Shown: positions 43,161 through 54,717 of the stretch, one piece after another
How positions within the stretch are numbered: the stretch's first letter is position 1
Layout of the letters: each line of letters opens with the position of its first letter
Source: Russula earlei
Lineage: Eukaryota > Basidiomycota > Agaricomycetes > Russulales > Russulaceae
Reading direction: 5' to 3'
Assembly: GCA_025769875.1 (NCBI GenBank)
Contig: JAGFNK010000004.1
Span: forward strand, 249,001 to 313,000
DNA: 64,000 bases
Position numbers and translations under genes: made by a program
The notes under the pieces: model-generated
Told to the model about the DNA's origin: nothing
The model's database searches: none
What the model saw: only the letters and a program-made list of their open reading frames with translations

Positions 43161-44498
43161 TCAGGTTCCGGCTTTTCTCAGAAGTTCCCTGGCAACTTCG
43201 TCTGCATCCACGGTCTGATCAGGGATCCAAAAGGCCTAGTTCTGGTCAGGGACGCACAGCGAAGAACAAACCGATCACGGACCAATTCGGCACCAGCAGT
43301 GGCCATCATTGCTAAACGTGGGTTGAACCGAACACAGCGCGCGGGGCCTGGGTGACCATCAATCTTCGCGAGGGGCTGGATGCGCATGGGTGAGAGATTA
43401 AGATCCACTGGGCCTTCGCGCGGTGGTATATTTTGGACGTCCCACACACAGATGCGCCCGTCGAGTCCGCCACCGACAACGTACTTGCTATCCGGGGTCC
43501 AAGAGACTTCCTCCCCAGAGCACCCTCGCTGTGGCTCAATATTGATCGGGGTGTCGAGCCGGCGACGCTCGAGTCCAGTGTGGCCCTCCAGCTTGGCGAG
43601 GACATGTCCCTCAAACGCATCGATGATATAGTGTGCATCACCTGAGCAACCCACAAGAAGGTACTTGCCCGAACTTGAGAACGCCATCGACGTCATGTAA
43701 ATAGCGCGTGGCGGGAAGCTCACGCGCGCCAACGTCGGGTCCTCGAGCGTGATAGTAAGGAATGGTGCCTTGTCGAAGTTGGCGTAGTCATACATTAGGA
43801 TGCGTGAATAGTGATTTACTGCAACGGCGAAAACGACGCCTGTCGCGTCATATGCCACAAGAGACGGCGCAGGTAAATTCAAGAGTCCACGGCATTGGGG
43901 AGAACGTAGGTCCCACAGACGGACAGTCTTGTCCATCGAGCCTGACATAAAGCCATCATCCACTGGCGACATCTCGAGTGAAATGACACGTTGGCTGTGG
44001 CCTCTGAAGTACTGCAGATACTTATTGTCGTGCAGGGAGTGATAGCGGATGGTGTCATCTTCCTTGGTCGATGCGTAGATGATGGCTGTGTTTTTGTGAG
44101 TGAATCGAGGAAGGTCTACACCGTACTTCTTTGAATGTAATGTTTTTGTGAGCCTTGACGCTACTATCAGTTGGACCTCGGACCAAGCGGAGAACTAAAT
44201 GGGAAACTTGCTTTCCGAGCTTGCAATTGTAAAGTTTGAAGGTCTCATCTTCTGCAGCAGTTATGAGCTGGTCGCCCCTGTCATCAAAGGAAAGGCCGGT
44301 GATGTGACGTGGTTGGACAGGGGCACGACTTCCAGGCGGGGGCGAGGGTGCAGGCTCGACGGCCGCTTTGAATATTTTTGCGGGTTTCAACTTGGTCTAG
44401 GAATCCCCGAGTTAGTCCTGCTGCTCAGGAAAGTATCCGCACCTCACCATAAGCGAATTTGTGAGAGGAACAGACGTTATACCATTTGGAGGTGCCAT
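43161..44498 (-). CDS. SWD2: WD40 protein Swd2/WDR82 (COMPASS and CPF subunit)
   Basis: Beta-propeller subunit shared by the Set1/COMPASS H3K4 methyltransferase and the mRNA cleavage and polyadenylation factor. ATG 44496-44498 (MAPPNGITSVPLTNSLM). Repeat hallmarks: ITGLSFDDRGDQLITAAED, KTVRLWDLRSPQCRGLL, DATGVVFAVAVNHYSRI, SSSGKYLLVGCSGD, VSWTPDSKYVVGGGLDGRICVWD, and CVRFNPRLAMMATAGAELAFW. The SMDKTVRLWDLR motif is characteristic of this family. The last exon (43161 to about 43230) supplies AFWIPDQTVDADEVARELL after an intron at about 43226-43271. Introns also fall near 44106-44170 and 44400-44450. Confidence 0.93.
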
Positions 44499-44582
44499 TG
44501 TGTCAATTGGAGGTGATGACTTGGTGGACTGACTCTATGCGTAGGCGGAGTTACAAATCGAGCTTACTTCCACTCACTCATC

Positions 44583-45517
44583 ATGGCGGACGGTGACGAC
44601 TTCTGCGGCTTTGTGGAAAGTTAATCGCACAATACATGAGCTTGTCAAAGATAGGGTGCAGCAAAGCCTTATTTAAACTCCCGTTTCGATGTCTGGCTGA
44701 AGGCGTCAACTCGTAGGGCTACCAGGTAGCGGACGAGGAGATTAACATGTCTCTGGCCGATTTCAAGGCCCAATATGCGAATAACTGGCGGCACTGTCGA
44801 GTGCGCGAGTCCTTCTGGAGTCCTCAAGACGCGTCGCTGACCATGCAGTTTAACCTTGTAGTCGTAATCAAGCTCAATTTTTTCACCAATTCCCGTACAG
44901 ATCCCTTCAAACCAGATATTCATATTTTTCTCGGACGAAAAAAGTGTTGGGGTGAAGACCATGCGAAAGTTTGTGTATTTCCATACACCTTGATATAATG
45001 TCCACCAGTGCCGAAACTCTTTTCAGGTTACTCAACATTCTGGAGGAAAAGAACATCGCGAAGGGAATCATCATTTTCCCGGGCACTATGACCTCTTCCG
45101 CAAGAAAGGTGTCGTTCCTTTCGCGTTTTATCTGGACCAATGATATGTCCATGCCTCTCACTCCAAATCGCAGGTCATTTCTGCGATGCAAGCACGATTT
45201 CGGCTGGAGGAATTTGCGGAAGCTGACCTCCTAGTCAATATCACTCATCACAAACTGGTGCCCCGACATGAAATTCTTGATTCGGAACAGAAGAGACTGC
45301 TCTTGGAAAGATAGTGCGTTGTGGATTCATCCATCTATCTAGTCCTCTTGCGACATTCTGATATGGCTGCAGCCGCCTAAAGGAGACACAACTTCCTCGG
45401 ATACAACTTGCAGATCCTATTGCCCGATATTATGGTTTGCGGCGGGGTCAGGTCGTCAAGATCACGCGGCCAAGTGAAACGAGCGGGCGTTACGCAAGCT
45501 ACCGCGTCTGTTTTTGA
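44583..45517 (+). CDS. RPB5: RNA polymerase subunit Rpb5 (ABC27), multiply frameshifted
   Basis: Subunit shared by RNA polymerases I, II and III. Nearly the whole protein can be traced: [130 protein letters not shown], and the C-terminal [14 protein letters not shown] with TGA at 45515-45517. Introns at about 44656-44722, 45109-45173 and 45315-45373 are clean. However the frame changes at about 44601-44604, 44786, 44870-44873 and 44906-44907, each consistent with one extra base. The 3' half is intact. Either the assembly is poor here or this is a decaying copy. It could not make Rpb5 as written. Confidence 0.85.
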
Positions 45518-47613
45518 TGTATCAATCAATGAACATTGCCACCTTTCCCCTATCGACGTCGTGTTGCTGGCCTAGCGTGTCCATGTTTTTTTATATTAAT
45601 GAAAATTTATCAGACAGCTGTCGACCAATCGTGTGCTGACCGATATGTCTCCAGATTGAGAAGCATCACTTCTTTTCGAACTTCCGAGTGCCATTCATTG
45701 GCTGCCGCTGGTCTAGTTGGGACATGCGGCCGTGAAGATGTTATAAATCCAGAGTCGCCAAGGTATCGTGCAGCTCGTCTCGGTATCGCCTTGTTTATGG
45801 ATCTTTGAATCCCGCGTGCAATAAGTGTGACCCTGCAATTGCATAGTTGTAGTGCCCGCGGGCTCCTGTTGGACCGCTGGGCATGGCACCCATGAAGGAT
45901 ATCCAGTTATCTCGCCACCCTCCGCTCTCGCGTATTCTTGCCCCTCACCTCTCGGCTCTGAAGAACTTTTTTACACTAACGTATCCCGATACAGGCAGCA
46001 GGAGGTGCCAGACGTTTTCATCGCACGATACACCCGTCGTGCTCCACTCGCTTCTTTCGGCAACTGTTCCGCGGACCCAAGCTACTTTGCTCCAAGAGTA
46101 CGTGGTTTTAACTGCTTATGGCACAGGTGCCGTGAGTTGAATTGATACAAGTATGGTTAGTAGCTTTGAGTTCTAGACTGGCAGAAGATCACGACGTGTG
46201 TATATCCACTCCAGTTCATTTCCAGCTTGCTGGGGTGCACTGGACATTTCTGCGACTAGCCTCCCCTTATTCGGATTGTAGAAACCTGTTTGACAAGGTT
46301 TGTCTTTCTCCGCTTACGATAGTGCTGTACATGTGTCAGGTATGTCCCCTGTAGACGGAACAAGCAAAGTTGACGCCCCTGGATTTTTCATGTTTGGATA
46401 AGAACGTGATAGGTACGCTATACGCCGCTCGAGATGTAGTAGCTCGCAGTTCTTAAGGCCCCCGCGTTCTGTCTGTCAGACGCGAGACAGATCTGAACTC
46501 CGCCGCAGTTCTTCGGTTCTCGTTCACGCCATGTCTCATTCATCAACGGTTGCATGCTGCGAGCGATGTCGACCTTGTTCAAAGGGGGTGGTACTCCACG
46601 GAGTATGACAATTTGCGAAAGCGATGCATGAGAGGTATCGACGCCCATACTATCCGACTTTGTTGCCCATGCGGCCGATCTACATGCGAGAATTGCAAAT
46701 TCCTTTGGAGATGACCCACATCGCACACAGCTATAAATGTGACCCAGGATGCATCATTGTACTTATCGTTTATCGCCATCGCCAACCTGGGAAAGCTGAT
46801 AATGATGCGAAAGATGGGAACGGTGAGATGGGACAGCCTAAGACGATGCTAATGATGAGGACAAGCTCCATCCGTGGTCGACGCCGGCGGTACTGTACAG
46901 GCGAATAACAGTAACATGATGCAATACGAACACAACACACAAACGAAAACGGATCATCAAAGTACCGGAAACCAAGTTAGTGTCGGAGAGCACAGAACGA
47001 GTCACCCATTGACTCGTTTCGCACCTTCAGTGTGTTGTCAGCAGCCGAACGCCCGGCACTTAGCGGACTACGTTCCAGTCGGAGATCTGTTTGTCGTTCA
47101 GTCACTCACAGGCTGGCACTGGCATCACCGTGGTGGTTACCGTAGCCGTGGGCTATCACAATATGTCTCCTTGTCAAGCAGCAATCGATATCACAGATGA
47201 TCTGTCTACCTGGATTGTCCAGTCTGGCATAGTGTCACTGTCATTGCCACCTCTACAGTACAATTCTGACACTCGTCTGTGGGATTGCTCGTCCGACAGG
47301 TTACAGCTGCGGTTTGAACGTCGCTGCCTGTACTGTAGGGAACGCCGCGCTCCAACTATCCCGCACTAATACCGGCAGTCCTGTTCTCGGCCGTGTTGTT
47401 GGTCCTCCTCCAATCCAGAAACAAGACACAATCGGACTCTGGACTGTTCCCCGGCACAGTGCCCCGTTCGCCGTGGGCGTCCTCTACTGATCAACTCGTC
47501 CATATGTGCCCTCCTCCCCGCAAACAACAATTAATGCGATGCATCTAGTCATATAAAAGAGGGCCATCTCTAGCTGCTATCAAGTCATCTCACATCTCAT
47601 CGTTTCTCAAATC
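45518..47613. other. Gene-poor 2.1-kb region upstream of terpene synthase
   Basis: Only frames under 110 codons in mixed orientations (for example 45852-46145, 46624-46908, 46874-47200). None shows a conserved motif or a joinable exon series. The last 60 nt contain the terpene synthase promoter. Confidence 0.4.
47552..47557 (+). promoter_or_regulatory. TATA box of the terpene synthase gene
   Basis: TATAAA within CATATAAAAGA, 57 nt before the ATG at 47614. A strong TATA element is uncommon among the housekeeping genes of this window and fits an inducible secondary-metabolism gene (inference). Confidence 0.55.
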
Positions 47614-48744
47614 ATGTACCCAACACCAACATCTTATTACCTCCCCGATCTTCTCTCCCTCTCTCAACCCTTCAGGGGTTCCACCAACCCCCACTACAAG
47701 AAGGCTGCAGCGGAGTCTCGGGCATGGGTCAACAGCTACAACGTCTTCACAGACAGGAAGCGTGCATTTTTCATCCAAGGTTGCAACGAGCTTCTCGTGT
47801 CCCATACCTATCCCCATGCTGGGTATGAAGAGTTTCGTACAATATGCGACTTTGTCAACCTGCTCTTCGTTATCGACGAGGTCAGTGATGATCAGAACGG
47901 CACCGACGCGCGCAAAACCGGAGAAGTTTACCTCAAGGCAATGAGGTACCGAGGGTGGACGGATAGATCTCCTTTGGCGGAGATGACCGGAGAGTATGTC
48001 TCTGGCCTTCCAGTTGCTGTTTTCGCTCCTGATCCAAGCCTCGCAGGTTTCGTGAACGACTTGCGCGCACGTCTGGACCTCGCTCTTTCCGCCGTTTTCT
48101 TAAGCACTCCGAGGACTACATCGAGTGTGTGGCGCGAGAAGCTGAATACCGGGAGCGTGGCGAAATCCTGGACGTGGAATCGTTCCAACATCTTCGGCGC
48201 GAAAACAGCGCCATCCGCCTTTGCTTTGGACTCTTTGAATACAGCCTTGGTATCGACCTTCCGGACGAGGTTTTTGAAAACCCAACCTTCGAACGTCTGT
48301 ACTGGGCCGCCGCCGACATGGTCTGCTGGGCAAATGTGTGTCTTTCAACCCTAACATCAGATTTATCAGCTAACAAATGCGACTCAGGACGTTTATTCAT
48401 ACAACATGGAACAGGCAAAAGGTCACACGGGGAACAATATCGTCACCGTCCTGATGAAAGCCCGGGACTGTGACCTGCAGACAGCCAGTGACCTCATTGG
48501 TGCGCACTACGCCGAACTCATGGAACACTATCTCGCCGACCGCGAGCGGTTGCCATCGTTCGGTCCTCAGATCGATGCTGATGTACGGCTGTACGTGCGT
48601 GCGATGGAGAACTGGCCTATCGGAAACCTCCAATGGAGTTTTGAAACAAATCGGTATTTCGGTCCCTTGCACGACGAGGTCCGACGCACCCGTCTTGTCA
48701 TGCTGACCCCGCGAAGGCATGACAGTGACACCGACTCGGACTAA
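47614..48744 (+). CDS. Sesquiterpene synthase (class I terpene cyclase), one frameshift
   Basis: Cyclises farnesyl diphosphate to a sesquiterpene; the product cannot be predicted from sequence alone. ATG 47614 ([14 protein letters not shown]). The aspartate-rich metal site reads [11 protein letters not shown] near 47868. The NSE/DTE metal site is [13 protein letters not shown], formed across an intron at about 48339-48389. The conserved arginine region before it ([18 protein letters not shown]) and the C-terminal [13 protein letters not shown] (RY pair) are present. The length, about 355 residues, is normal for fungal sesquiterpene synthases. The frame changes near 48061-48066, between FVNDL and the [10 protein letters not shown] segment, consistent with one missing base. 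No splice site explains it. All metal-binding motifs are intact. Confidence 0.9.
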
Positions 48745-48880
48745 ATTGATTTTTCAATCCATGCGTTCCCCCATTCAGTATTTATCCACCTTCACCTTCG
48801 TGACTCATCCACATATATTTAATGTCCTCATTACAAACGCCCAACGCTTGGTTTCCGTACAAAGTACACAACGGTTCCGT

Positions 48881-48900
48881 AATAATAATAATAATAATAT
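48881..48900. repeat. (AAT)n microsatellite
   Basis: Six tandem AAT units, ending in ATC. Confidence 0.9.
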
Positions 48901-49230
48901 CTACGCGTACTAGTAATGTTTTCCGTCTTTCCCTGGTTCTCGTGAACATTGAGAGTGTTGAAGTCAGCAACCCTTTCGCCATGGTTGCGCCAGCGGGAAG
49001 ATAGATATGTTCAAGCGATGCTTGCTCCTGCGTGGTTGCCAGTGACAGTGCTATCATCAAACGACCGCATGCTCGCTCTCGCAGCGTTGTGCGAGCCGCG
49101 GCAAAGTGGAATCATGAAATCAGGATCCCGATTTACTGCCACACTGACTGCCATTCACGCGAAGGGGATCTAAGGGCGTCGTCACATCCACATATCAACC
49201 AACTTGGAGAGCGCGCCCTCGACCACTGAA

Positions 49231-49263
49231 ACACCAACACCCAACACCCAACACCCCCCCCCC
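49231..49263. repeat. CAACACC repeat with poly-C run
   Basis: Four near-tandem ACACC/CAACACC units running into about 11 C residues. The C-run length may be unreliable. Confidence 0.75.
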
Positions 49264-50124
49264 ACCAAAAACCAACATCCCAAGACCGGGCCGTCTGATC
49301 CGAACGCGTCCTTCGTACGCGTGAGCCCATCACGGTCCGGTCACCTCGTGCAATATCTGTGCAGGCCGCAGCGCAGGCACAGCAATGCACACGTTTCATG
49401 AAACGATACCGGCAAAACGTTACTTGCAAAGAAATCAACCGAGTTGAAGTCGATTGTGTATATGACTCCTGTCCAACCAACGAACTTTGTTTCCTAGTCA
49501 CCCAGTTGGTGCCTGTGCATCGGTTCTGACGCAAGTGCGCGCAGCGCGCCGTAAGTTGTTAGCTCCGTGCCATCCAGTGCTGAGGAGTCATGCATCATGC
49601 GAGTCCCCGAGTCTTTGTGTATCGATCGATGTGCTATGTGCACCCCTGGACAATGTGTAATAGACGCAGCACACGCGATGCAACTGCACCAAGCCAACAT
49701 ATCTCTGTATGTGGTGGCACCAATGACTGATCTGGGACGAAACACGGCGTTGGCTCTGTCATCACATTTATCAATCCCTGAATTTTGAAGCAACATGCAT
49801 CTTGGCTTAGCTGCCAAATTATTCCAATGTTGGTCGTCCGTACCTTTCAAGTTTCCGGCGCCCCTCATAGTTATGACCGATGATCGCAGCTCGAGTAGCG
49901 CTCTTGCCCCTTATAAACGCTCTTGTGCTCACGTCGCAGCGACCTACGTCATTGAACATTGTTGGAAATTGAAAAAAAAAATCGGAATCAATCTAGACTC
50001 GAGAGTACAATCTAATTGTAACGCTGTGATGATCTAAGAATCAGAAACTGGCCATCTATGCAGGCCAAAATTATCGCCATTCGTGAAGCGGAGAACAAAA
50101 CAATTCTGGCACGGTCACGACGAC

Positions 50125-51771
50125 CTAAACGTACAACCACCGCCCACGCTGCTCTGCCCATGCAGTGAGCTCCTCAATCCCTTGCGCCTCAAATGCTTCA
50201 CGAAGTGAGGACTGGTCGTCCGGGTTTTCCAGCTTCGGGGACGTCATCGCGTAGTTCGCCGGGTCATACGGGGAAAGGATGCCCAGTCCGCTTCCACCGA
50301 CCGAAGTGAGGTATGGGCGGAATCCTGAGCTAGTGAGTCCCTCCATAAGGGCACACAATGCGTTTTCGTTCACATCTATCGCTCACGATCAGCAAACAAT
50401 GGAAGTTTTGAACAAGGAGGAGCCCACCATCTGGGATAAGCGTGACGGCACAACCACCGCCACCAGCGCCTGTCAGCTTGGTGCTCAAGCAATATGGCTC
50501 CGCGGCCGTCTGCCTTCGGATGGCTTCAAGTACGGGATGAGAGACGCCAAGGGTGACGAGATGAGCATGATTCTCTGTGATGAGTGCTCCAAGAGCAGAA
50601 AGGAGCGCGTCCCGCGGTAGTTCCGGGTCGCCAAGAGCTCGACGCGCCTCATCGCTGATGCTTTGGATTGAGTCGAGGGTATGTTCGACAACCGCAGGTT
50701 CCTGTGTCAACCGTAAATCAGACCCCTTAAGACCGAGCAGAGTAGTAAGACAAGGAAACTGACTTCGAGCTTCTTGGCCGCGACTCCTGCTACAAGCTTT
50801 TTTGTGTCCCGAGGAACACGAGAATCTGTCAGTAAGAAACGGAAAGATTTGAAGCTACATCGTTTTCCAGCTACCTCAGCACTTTCCCCTGGACATAAAT
50901 CAAACATGTTCCAACTCACCCTTGAATTCCTTCCATACCACTCTTCCGCCCGAACCCTGGTCTGGTATACGCAAGGGCCCCGCCAAACACAGCGACCGAA
51001 TTATCTACTCCGCTCGGGTTTCCGTGCAAGATTTTCTCTGCAATAAAGGCCCAACGGTTAACTTCCTCAGCAACTGGGCGCGGTAAAGCGCGACGTCCTT
51101 CATGAGATACATGTACGTGACCAGGGTCCTGTGCTTGCTCATCGGGATTGCGAGACGGTTCGGGGAGTGGGGGCAAAGATATGCGCCGGTGGAGGAGGAG
51201 AAGAGCCGTCGCAACGCAGGTGGAGAAGGAGGCCGAGCTACCGAGACCTGCACCAACAGGCAGAGTTGATCTTACTGCAAAACTGAATGACGGCCTGTTC
51301 CAATGGCAACCAGAAGTGACTATCAAGCGTAGAGAAGCACGGGTAGTTACCTTTCGCCCCCATGCGTCATCACCATGTACAAGTACAGGAACGCTACGGC
51401 AGCGGCCTTGGCCTGTGCATTCTGATCTATATTGAAAGGGAGTCCGCGTTGTTGAATAGAATCAACTAGTCGTTGATCGAGTGCATCGGGATGGGAGTCG
51501 CCGACGCCAATAGCGGTGACGGCGTCCCATGGTAGGTCATCAAGAACCCATTCGTTCGAGAAGTCGCCTAAGTCAATGAACCGCAACGCAACTTTTCCAT
51601 CGTGGCGGGGTGAGGATAGACCGTAACAACGTAACCCAACGGAGGCCGCAATCGCGGTCTGAGGTTTCATAAAAATCACATCTGTGAAAGGAAGGAGGTA
51701 GCTCACAACACCATGAACAACAGCGTGCTCTCCGAACAAGATAACTTTTCCCGGTGCACTGATGAACCATT
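50125..51771 (-). CDS. ERG12: Mevalonate kinase (C-terminal moiety of a continuous frame)
   Basis: GHMP kinase that phosphorylates mevalonate for sterol, dolichol and terpene synthesis. Motifs: FISAPGKVILFGEHAVVHGV (GHMP motif 1), TLPVGAGLGSSASFST (ATP loop), KILHGNPSGVDNSVAVFGG, LLTDSRVPRDTKKLVAGV, and KLTGAGGGGCAVTLIPD (motif 3). The end is AWAEQRGRWLYV with TAG at 50125-50127. Introns include about 51667-51705, 51297-51350, 50854-50920, 50701-50763 and one near 50375-50430. There is no in-frame ATG before the first motif: the same frame continues upstream without a stop into cystathionine beta-lyase. An out-of-frame ATG at 51766-51768 cannot serve. The domain ends where this family normally ends, so the kinase itself looks complete. 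Confidence 0.9.
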
Positions 51772-53295
51772 CGCGATCTTCCTTTGTCCTTTCTGGATGC
51801 TCGTTGTAAGCGAGTTTCTCTACCGCACGGCTGATAGTGACTCCTCCACGGGGGACGGTGGCGCGCACATACTGATGTTGATCAGCGCCGGCAGAAACAG
51901 TGATAGCCCCTGCTTCGAGGAGGGCGTGCTCGAGGTCATCGATAAGGTCGACTGGGTCTTCGATACCAACACATAAGCGAATGAGGTCCTCAGGCAGGCC
52001 CCGTTCTGCACGCACGGCAGGATCAATGGAGGCATGGCTATTTGCGTGGACTTCTGAGGCGAGATCAAATAAAAATGATACAGTACGTACGACATGACGC
52101 AGGGCATGCTAATGAGAGAGTTGACACATCCAAAGGAGACCGAGATACCCCAGAGACGCGTGGCGCCAACAATACGTTCGGAAAGTGCCTTATCCCCGGT
52201 GGTGAAAGAGAGGACTGCGCCATAACCGTCCGCGTTACGTTCGTGGATATCTCGCCCGGGGTGGTTCGTTAAGCCAGGGTAGTGAACCTTGAAACCGAGG
52301 CGGTCCAACATTGTGGCAACAGTCATTGCGGAAGTCTGTTGACGGTCCATGCGGATGGCAAGTGTCTTGACACCGCGCAAAAGTAGGAAGCAGTCGAAGG
52401 GGGTGAGAGCATTACCGATCGCATTGATAATGAAAGCTATTTGCTGTAAGTTTCTCGTCAATGATCTGTCAGACCGAATATGCGCAACGGCGCACCTTGG
52501 CTAGATCGTCTCTGTTGCAAGTGATTATGCCGGCCATTAGATCGTGATGCCCGCTGAGGTACTTGGTCGCGCTGTCATAAACTATATCCGCCCCATATTC
52601 CAACGGCCTTTGCAGGTAAGGGCTCATCATAGTGTTGTCGACTACGACGAGAGCATCTGGGGCACGTTCCTTAACTTGCGCGGCAATGGTCGCGAGATCA
52701 GCAACTTTGAGGAGAGGGTTGGTGGGGCTCTCCAAAAGGACCATAGCCGTTTTTCCTGGATTGATGTGCCTATGAAGATTAATAGGGTTAGTAGTATCAA
52801 CGTGGTGCACGACGACGCCGCCATGGGTTTTGAGATAGGTGAGGAGGCGGTTTGTGCCACCGTACAGGTCGTCGCCGGCAATGACCTCATCACCAGGCTT
52901 AAGAAGACGGAGGATGACATCGAGCGCGGCCATTCCGGAGGAGACGGCAAATGCATGGCCGGCCGATGATATCTTGGCGATGTGGTGTTCTGTGAAGAAA
53001 ATAAGGCCGTTTGGACGCCTGGAGCGGCGGAGGAAATATCACACTCACCAAGATGGCTCCGGGTAGGGTTCCCACTCCTTGTGTAGTCGTATTGGCCATC
53101 GACGCCCTTGAACGTAGAAGTCTGATATATGGGCACTGAACTGGATCCGTATTGGTCTTTCTGGTCTGGATTATCGACTGTTGCACAAAGGGTGCCAAAG
53201 CGGTAAGGCTTTCGCGGACGGAAAGGCGAGTCTGGCTCTGGAGTTGGCAATTCGTAGTCTCTGATGAGACCGTGGCCATGGAGGGAATGGGACAT
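51772..53295 (-). CDS. STR3: Cystathionine beta-lyase (N-terminal moiety of a continuous frame)
   Basis: PLP-dependent enzyme that cleaves cystathionine to homocysteine in methionine synthesis. ATG 53293-53295 (MSHSLHGHGLIRDYELP). Motifs: SVPIYQTSTFKG, YDYTRSGNPTR, SSGMAALDVILRLLKPGD, GDDLYGGTNRLL, ESPTNPLLKVADL, VVDNTMMSPYLQRPLEYGAD, and the Schiff-base lysine in YDSATKYLSGHHDL. It continues with FLLLRGVKTLAIRM and the usual C-terminus LPEDLIRLCVGIEDPVDLID. Introns at about 52991-53050, 52445-52497 and 52030-52087 are clean. After DLEHALLEAGAI the frame does not stop: about 40 polar codons follow and run directly into the mevalonate kinase domain. Confidence 0.9.
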
Positions 53296-53447
53296 TGTTG
53301 GTGATAAAGGAGGGATCCAACGTCGTTAGGCAGGGTCTTTCATTGAAATAGTGCTCGTGGGACTTGATGGCGAAATGACGGTCGTCCCCTCTTGGTTCGG
53401 CCGACCTGCTCGGCTGTTACAGAGCGAACATAGTTAAAGTTTCCAAC

Positions 53448-54125
53448 ATGCCTCGAAGACAACGTGGGTCTGATCCCCTCTGAGGGCCCTATCTCATCCT
53501 CATGCCCTCTTCTAGCCATCAGAAAGGCTCAAGAGAGCCAGCCGCTCGATGCAGAAACCATTGCAAAGCGGACCAAGCGACATCTTGACGAGCTCGAGGT
53601 ATGTTTGTTCCCTGTAGGCTTGCTTGCATCCGATCTATTATCTCATCCGAGCCGGTTTACGAATAGCGCTCTAACTATGCAGAGCCATCCAGCTCGTATC
53701 TTGGTATGGAGGACGAAGACGATCAAGCCGGCAAGTCGGCCAAAGGCCGGGCTCGCCAAACTGTTTCGGACAAGCGACGGCTCTCTGGGCCCAGCGCGAA
53801 GGGAAAGAAGGCGAACATGAACATTCGTACAGCTATTCTGTATAGGAAGAACTTTGCCACGCTTGTCGAGGAATCAGTGAGCGGTGAATTTACCGGCCCC
53901 AGAGTGTCTGTGATAGCTTTGATTCAGGGACTTGCAAATCTCCCTTCCTCAATACCTACTTACCTTACCGCCGCCGCGGCACCCCCGAAGGAGCCCACGC
54001 GAGCTCTGTGCACCGTCTGTGGGTACTGGGGAAACTACAAATGCAGAAAGTGTGCCATGCCGTTCTGCGGCTTGGATTGCCGAAGTGTTCACGATGAAAC
54101 GAGATGTGAACGGCGCGTCATCTGA
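53448..54125 (+). CDS. VPS71: HIT-type zinc finger protein, Vps71/Swc6 (ZNHIT1) family
   Basis: Subunit of the SWR1 complex, which exchanges H2A.Z into nucleosomes. ATG 53448. Exons: MPRRQ, a 49-nt intron, PIRKAQESQPLDAETIAKRTKRHLDELE, an intron at about 53600-53667, then RSNYAEPSSSYLG and the rest. The C-terminal HIT finger reads CTVCGYWGNYKCRKC...FCGLDCRSVHDETRC, the complete set of Zn ligands. YRKNFATLVEES is typical of this family. About 190 residues. Divergent from the beta-lyase gene, only 152 nt apart. Confidence 0.88.
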
Positions 54126-54717
54126 ACGTCATGATAGTCTCGCTCGATCGTATCTCAGAGCCAATCCTAACGTCCAGCGGAATAGCAGCCTAAATCGCAC
54201 GGTGCTCTTCTGGTTGCAAAAGCCCAGTAGAGATGGTGGCACATGTATGTTCAAATTGCAGTGAAGTGGATGGCGGCATGATGAGAGCCATGCCTAAACC
54301 TTTTCCGCTCATCCTGACCTTTTACTTGATTCCAGGGATTTTCTTCCTCACGTTCCCATTTTTTCTCTTCTCTAGGGTCCCTAGTTACGTTGAGCAACAA
54401 GTTTTACTTCACACCCTAGGAAATAACCAACTTAGCCACTAGCGTCTTTCGCTGGGGCAAGATACGAAACAATCTAGACACATTGTGCGTCTGTGAGACA
54501 ACTATTTCTCTTGAGGGCTGCGGATTGGACAATGATGAGGAACCATCGTCAACACATTTTCATTTTCCTAGTAAATACATATCTAGTTCATCCACGTTTA
54601 TACCACCAAGATATACAAATGTATGAATTGACCGGTCTATTGTTGTTAATTACGACATGCGAATTGTGTGGAGGATATATGAAGCAAGTTGGGAATTAAA
54701 GCGCCGTGTCTTTGAGT
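54126..54717. other. Convergent 3' intergenic region
   Basis: AT-richer 3' flanks of Vps71 and the aspartic protease. No gene seen. Confidence 0.5.

Larger units (their letters stand above)
48745..50124. other. Intergenic region with simple repeats
   Basis: About 1.4 kb between terpene synthase and mevalonate kinase 3' ends. It contains an (AAT)n tract and a C-rich CAACACC repeat. The minus frame at 49494-49868 has no recognised motif. Confidence 0.45.
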
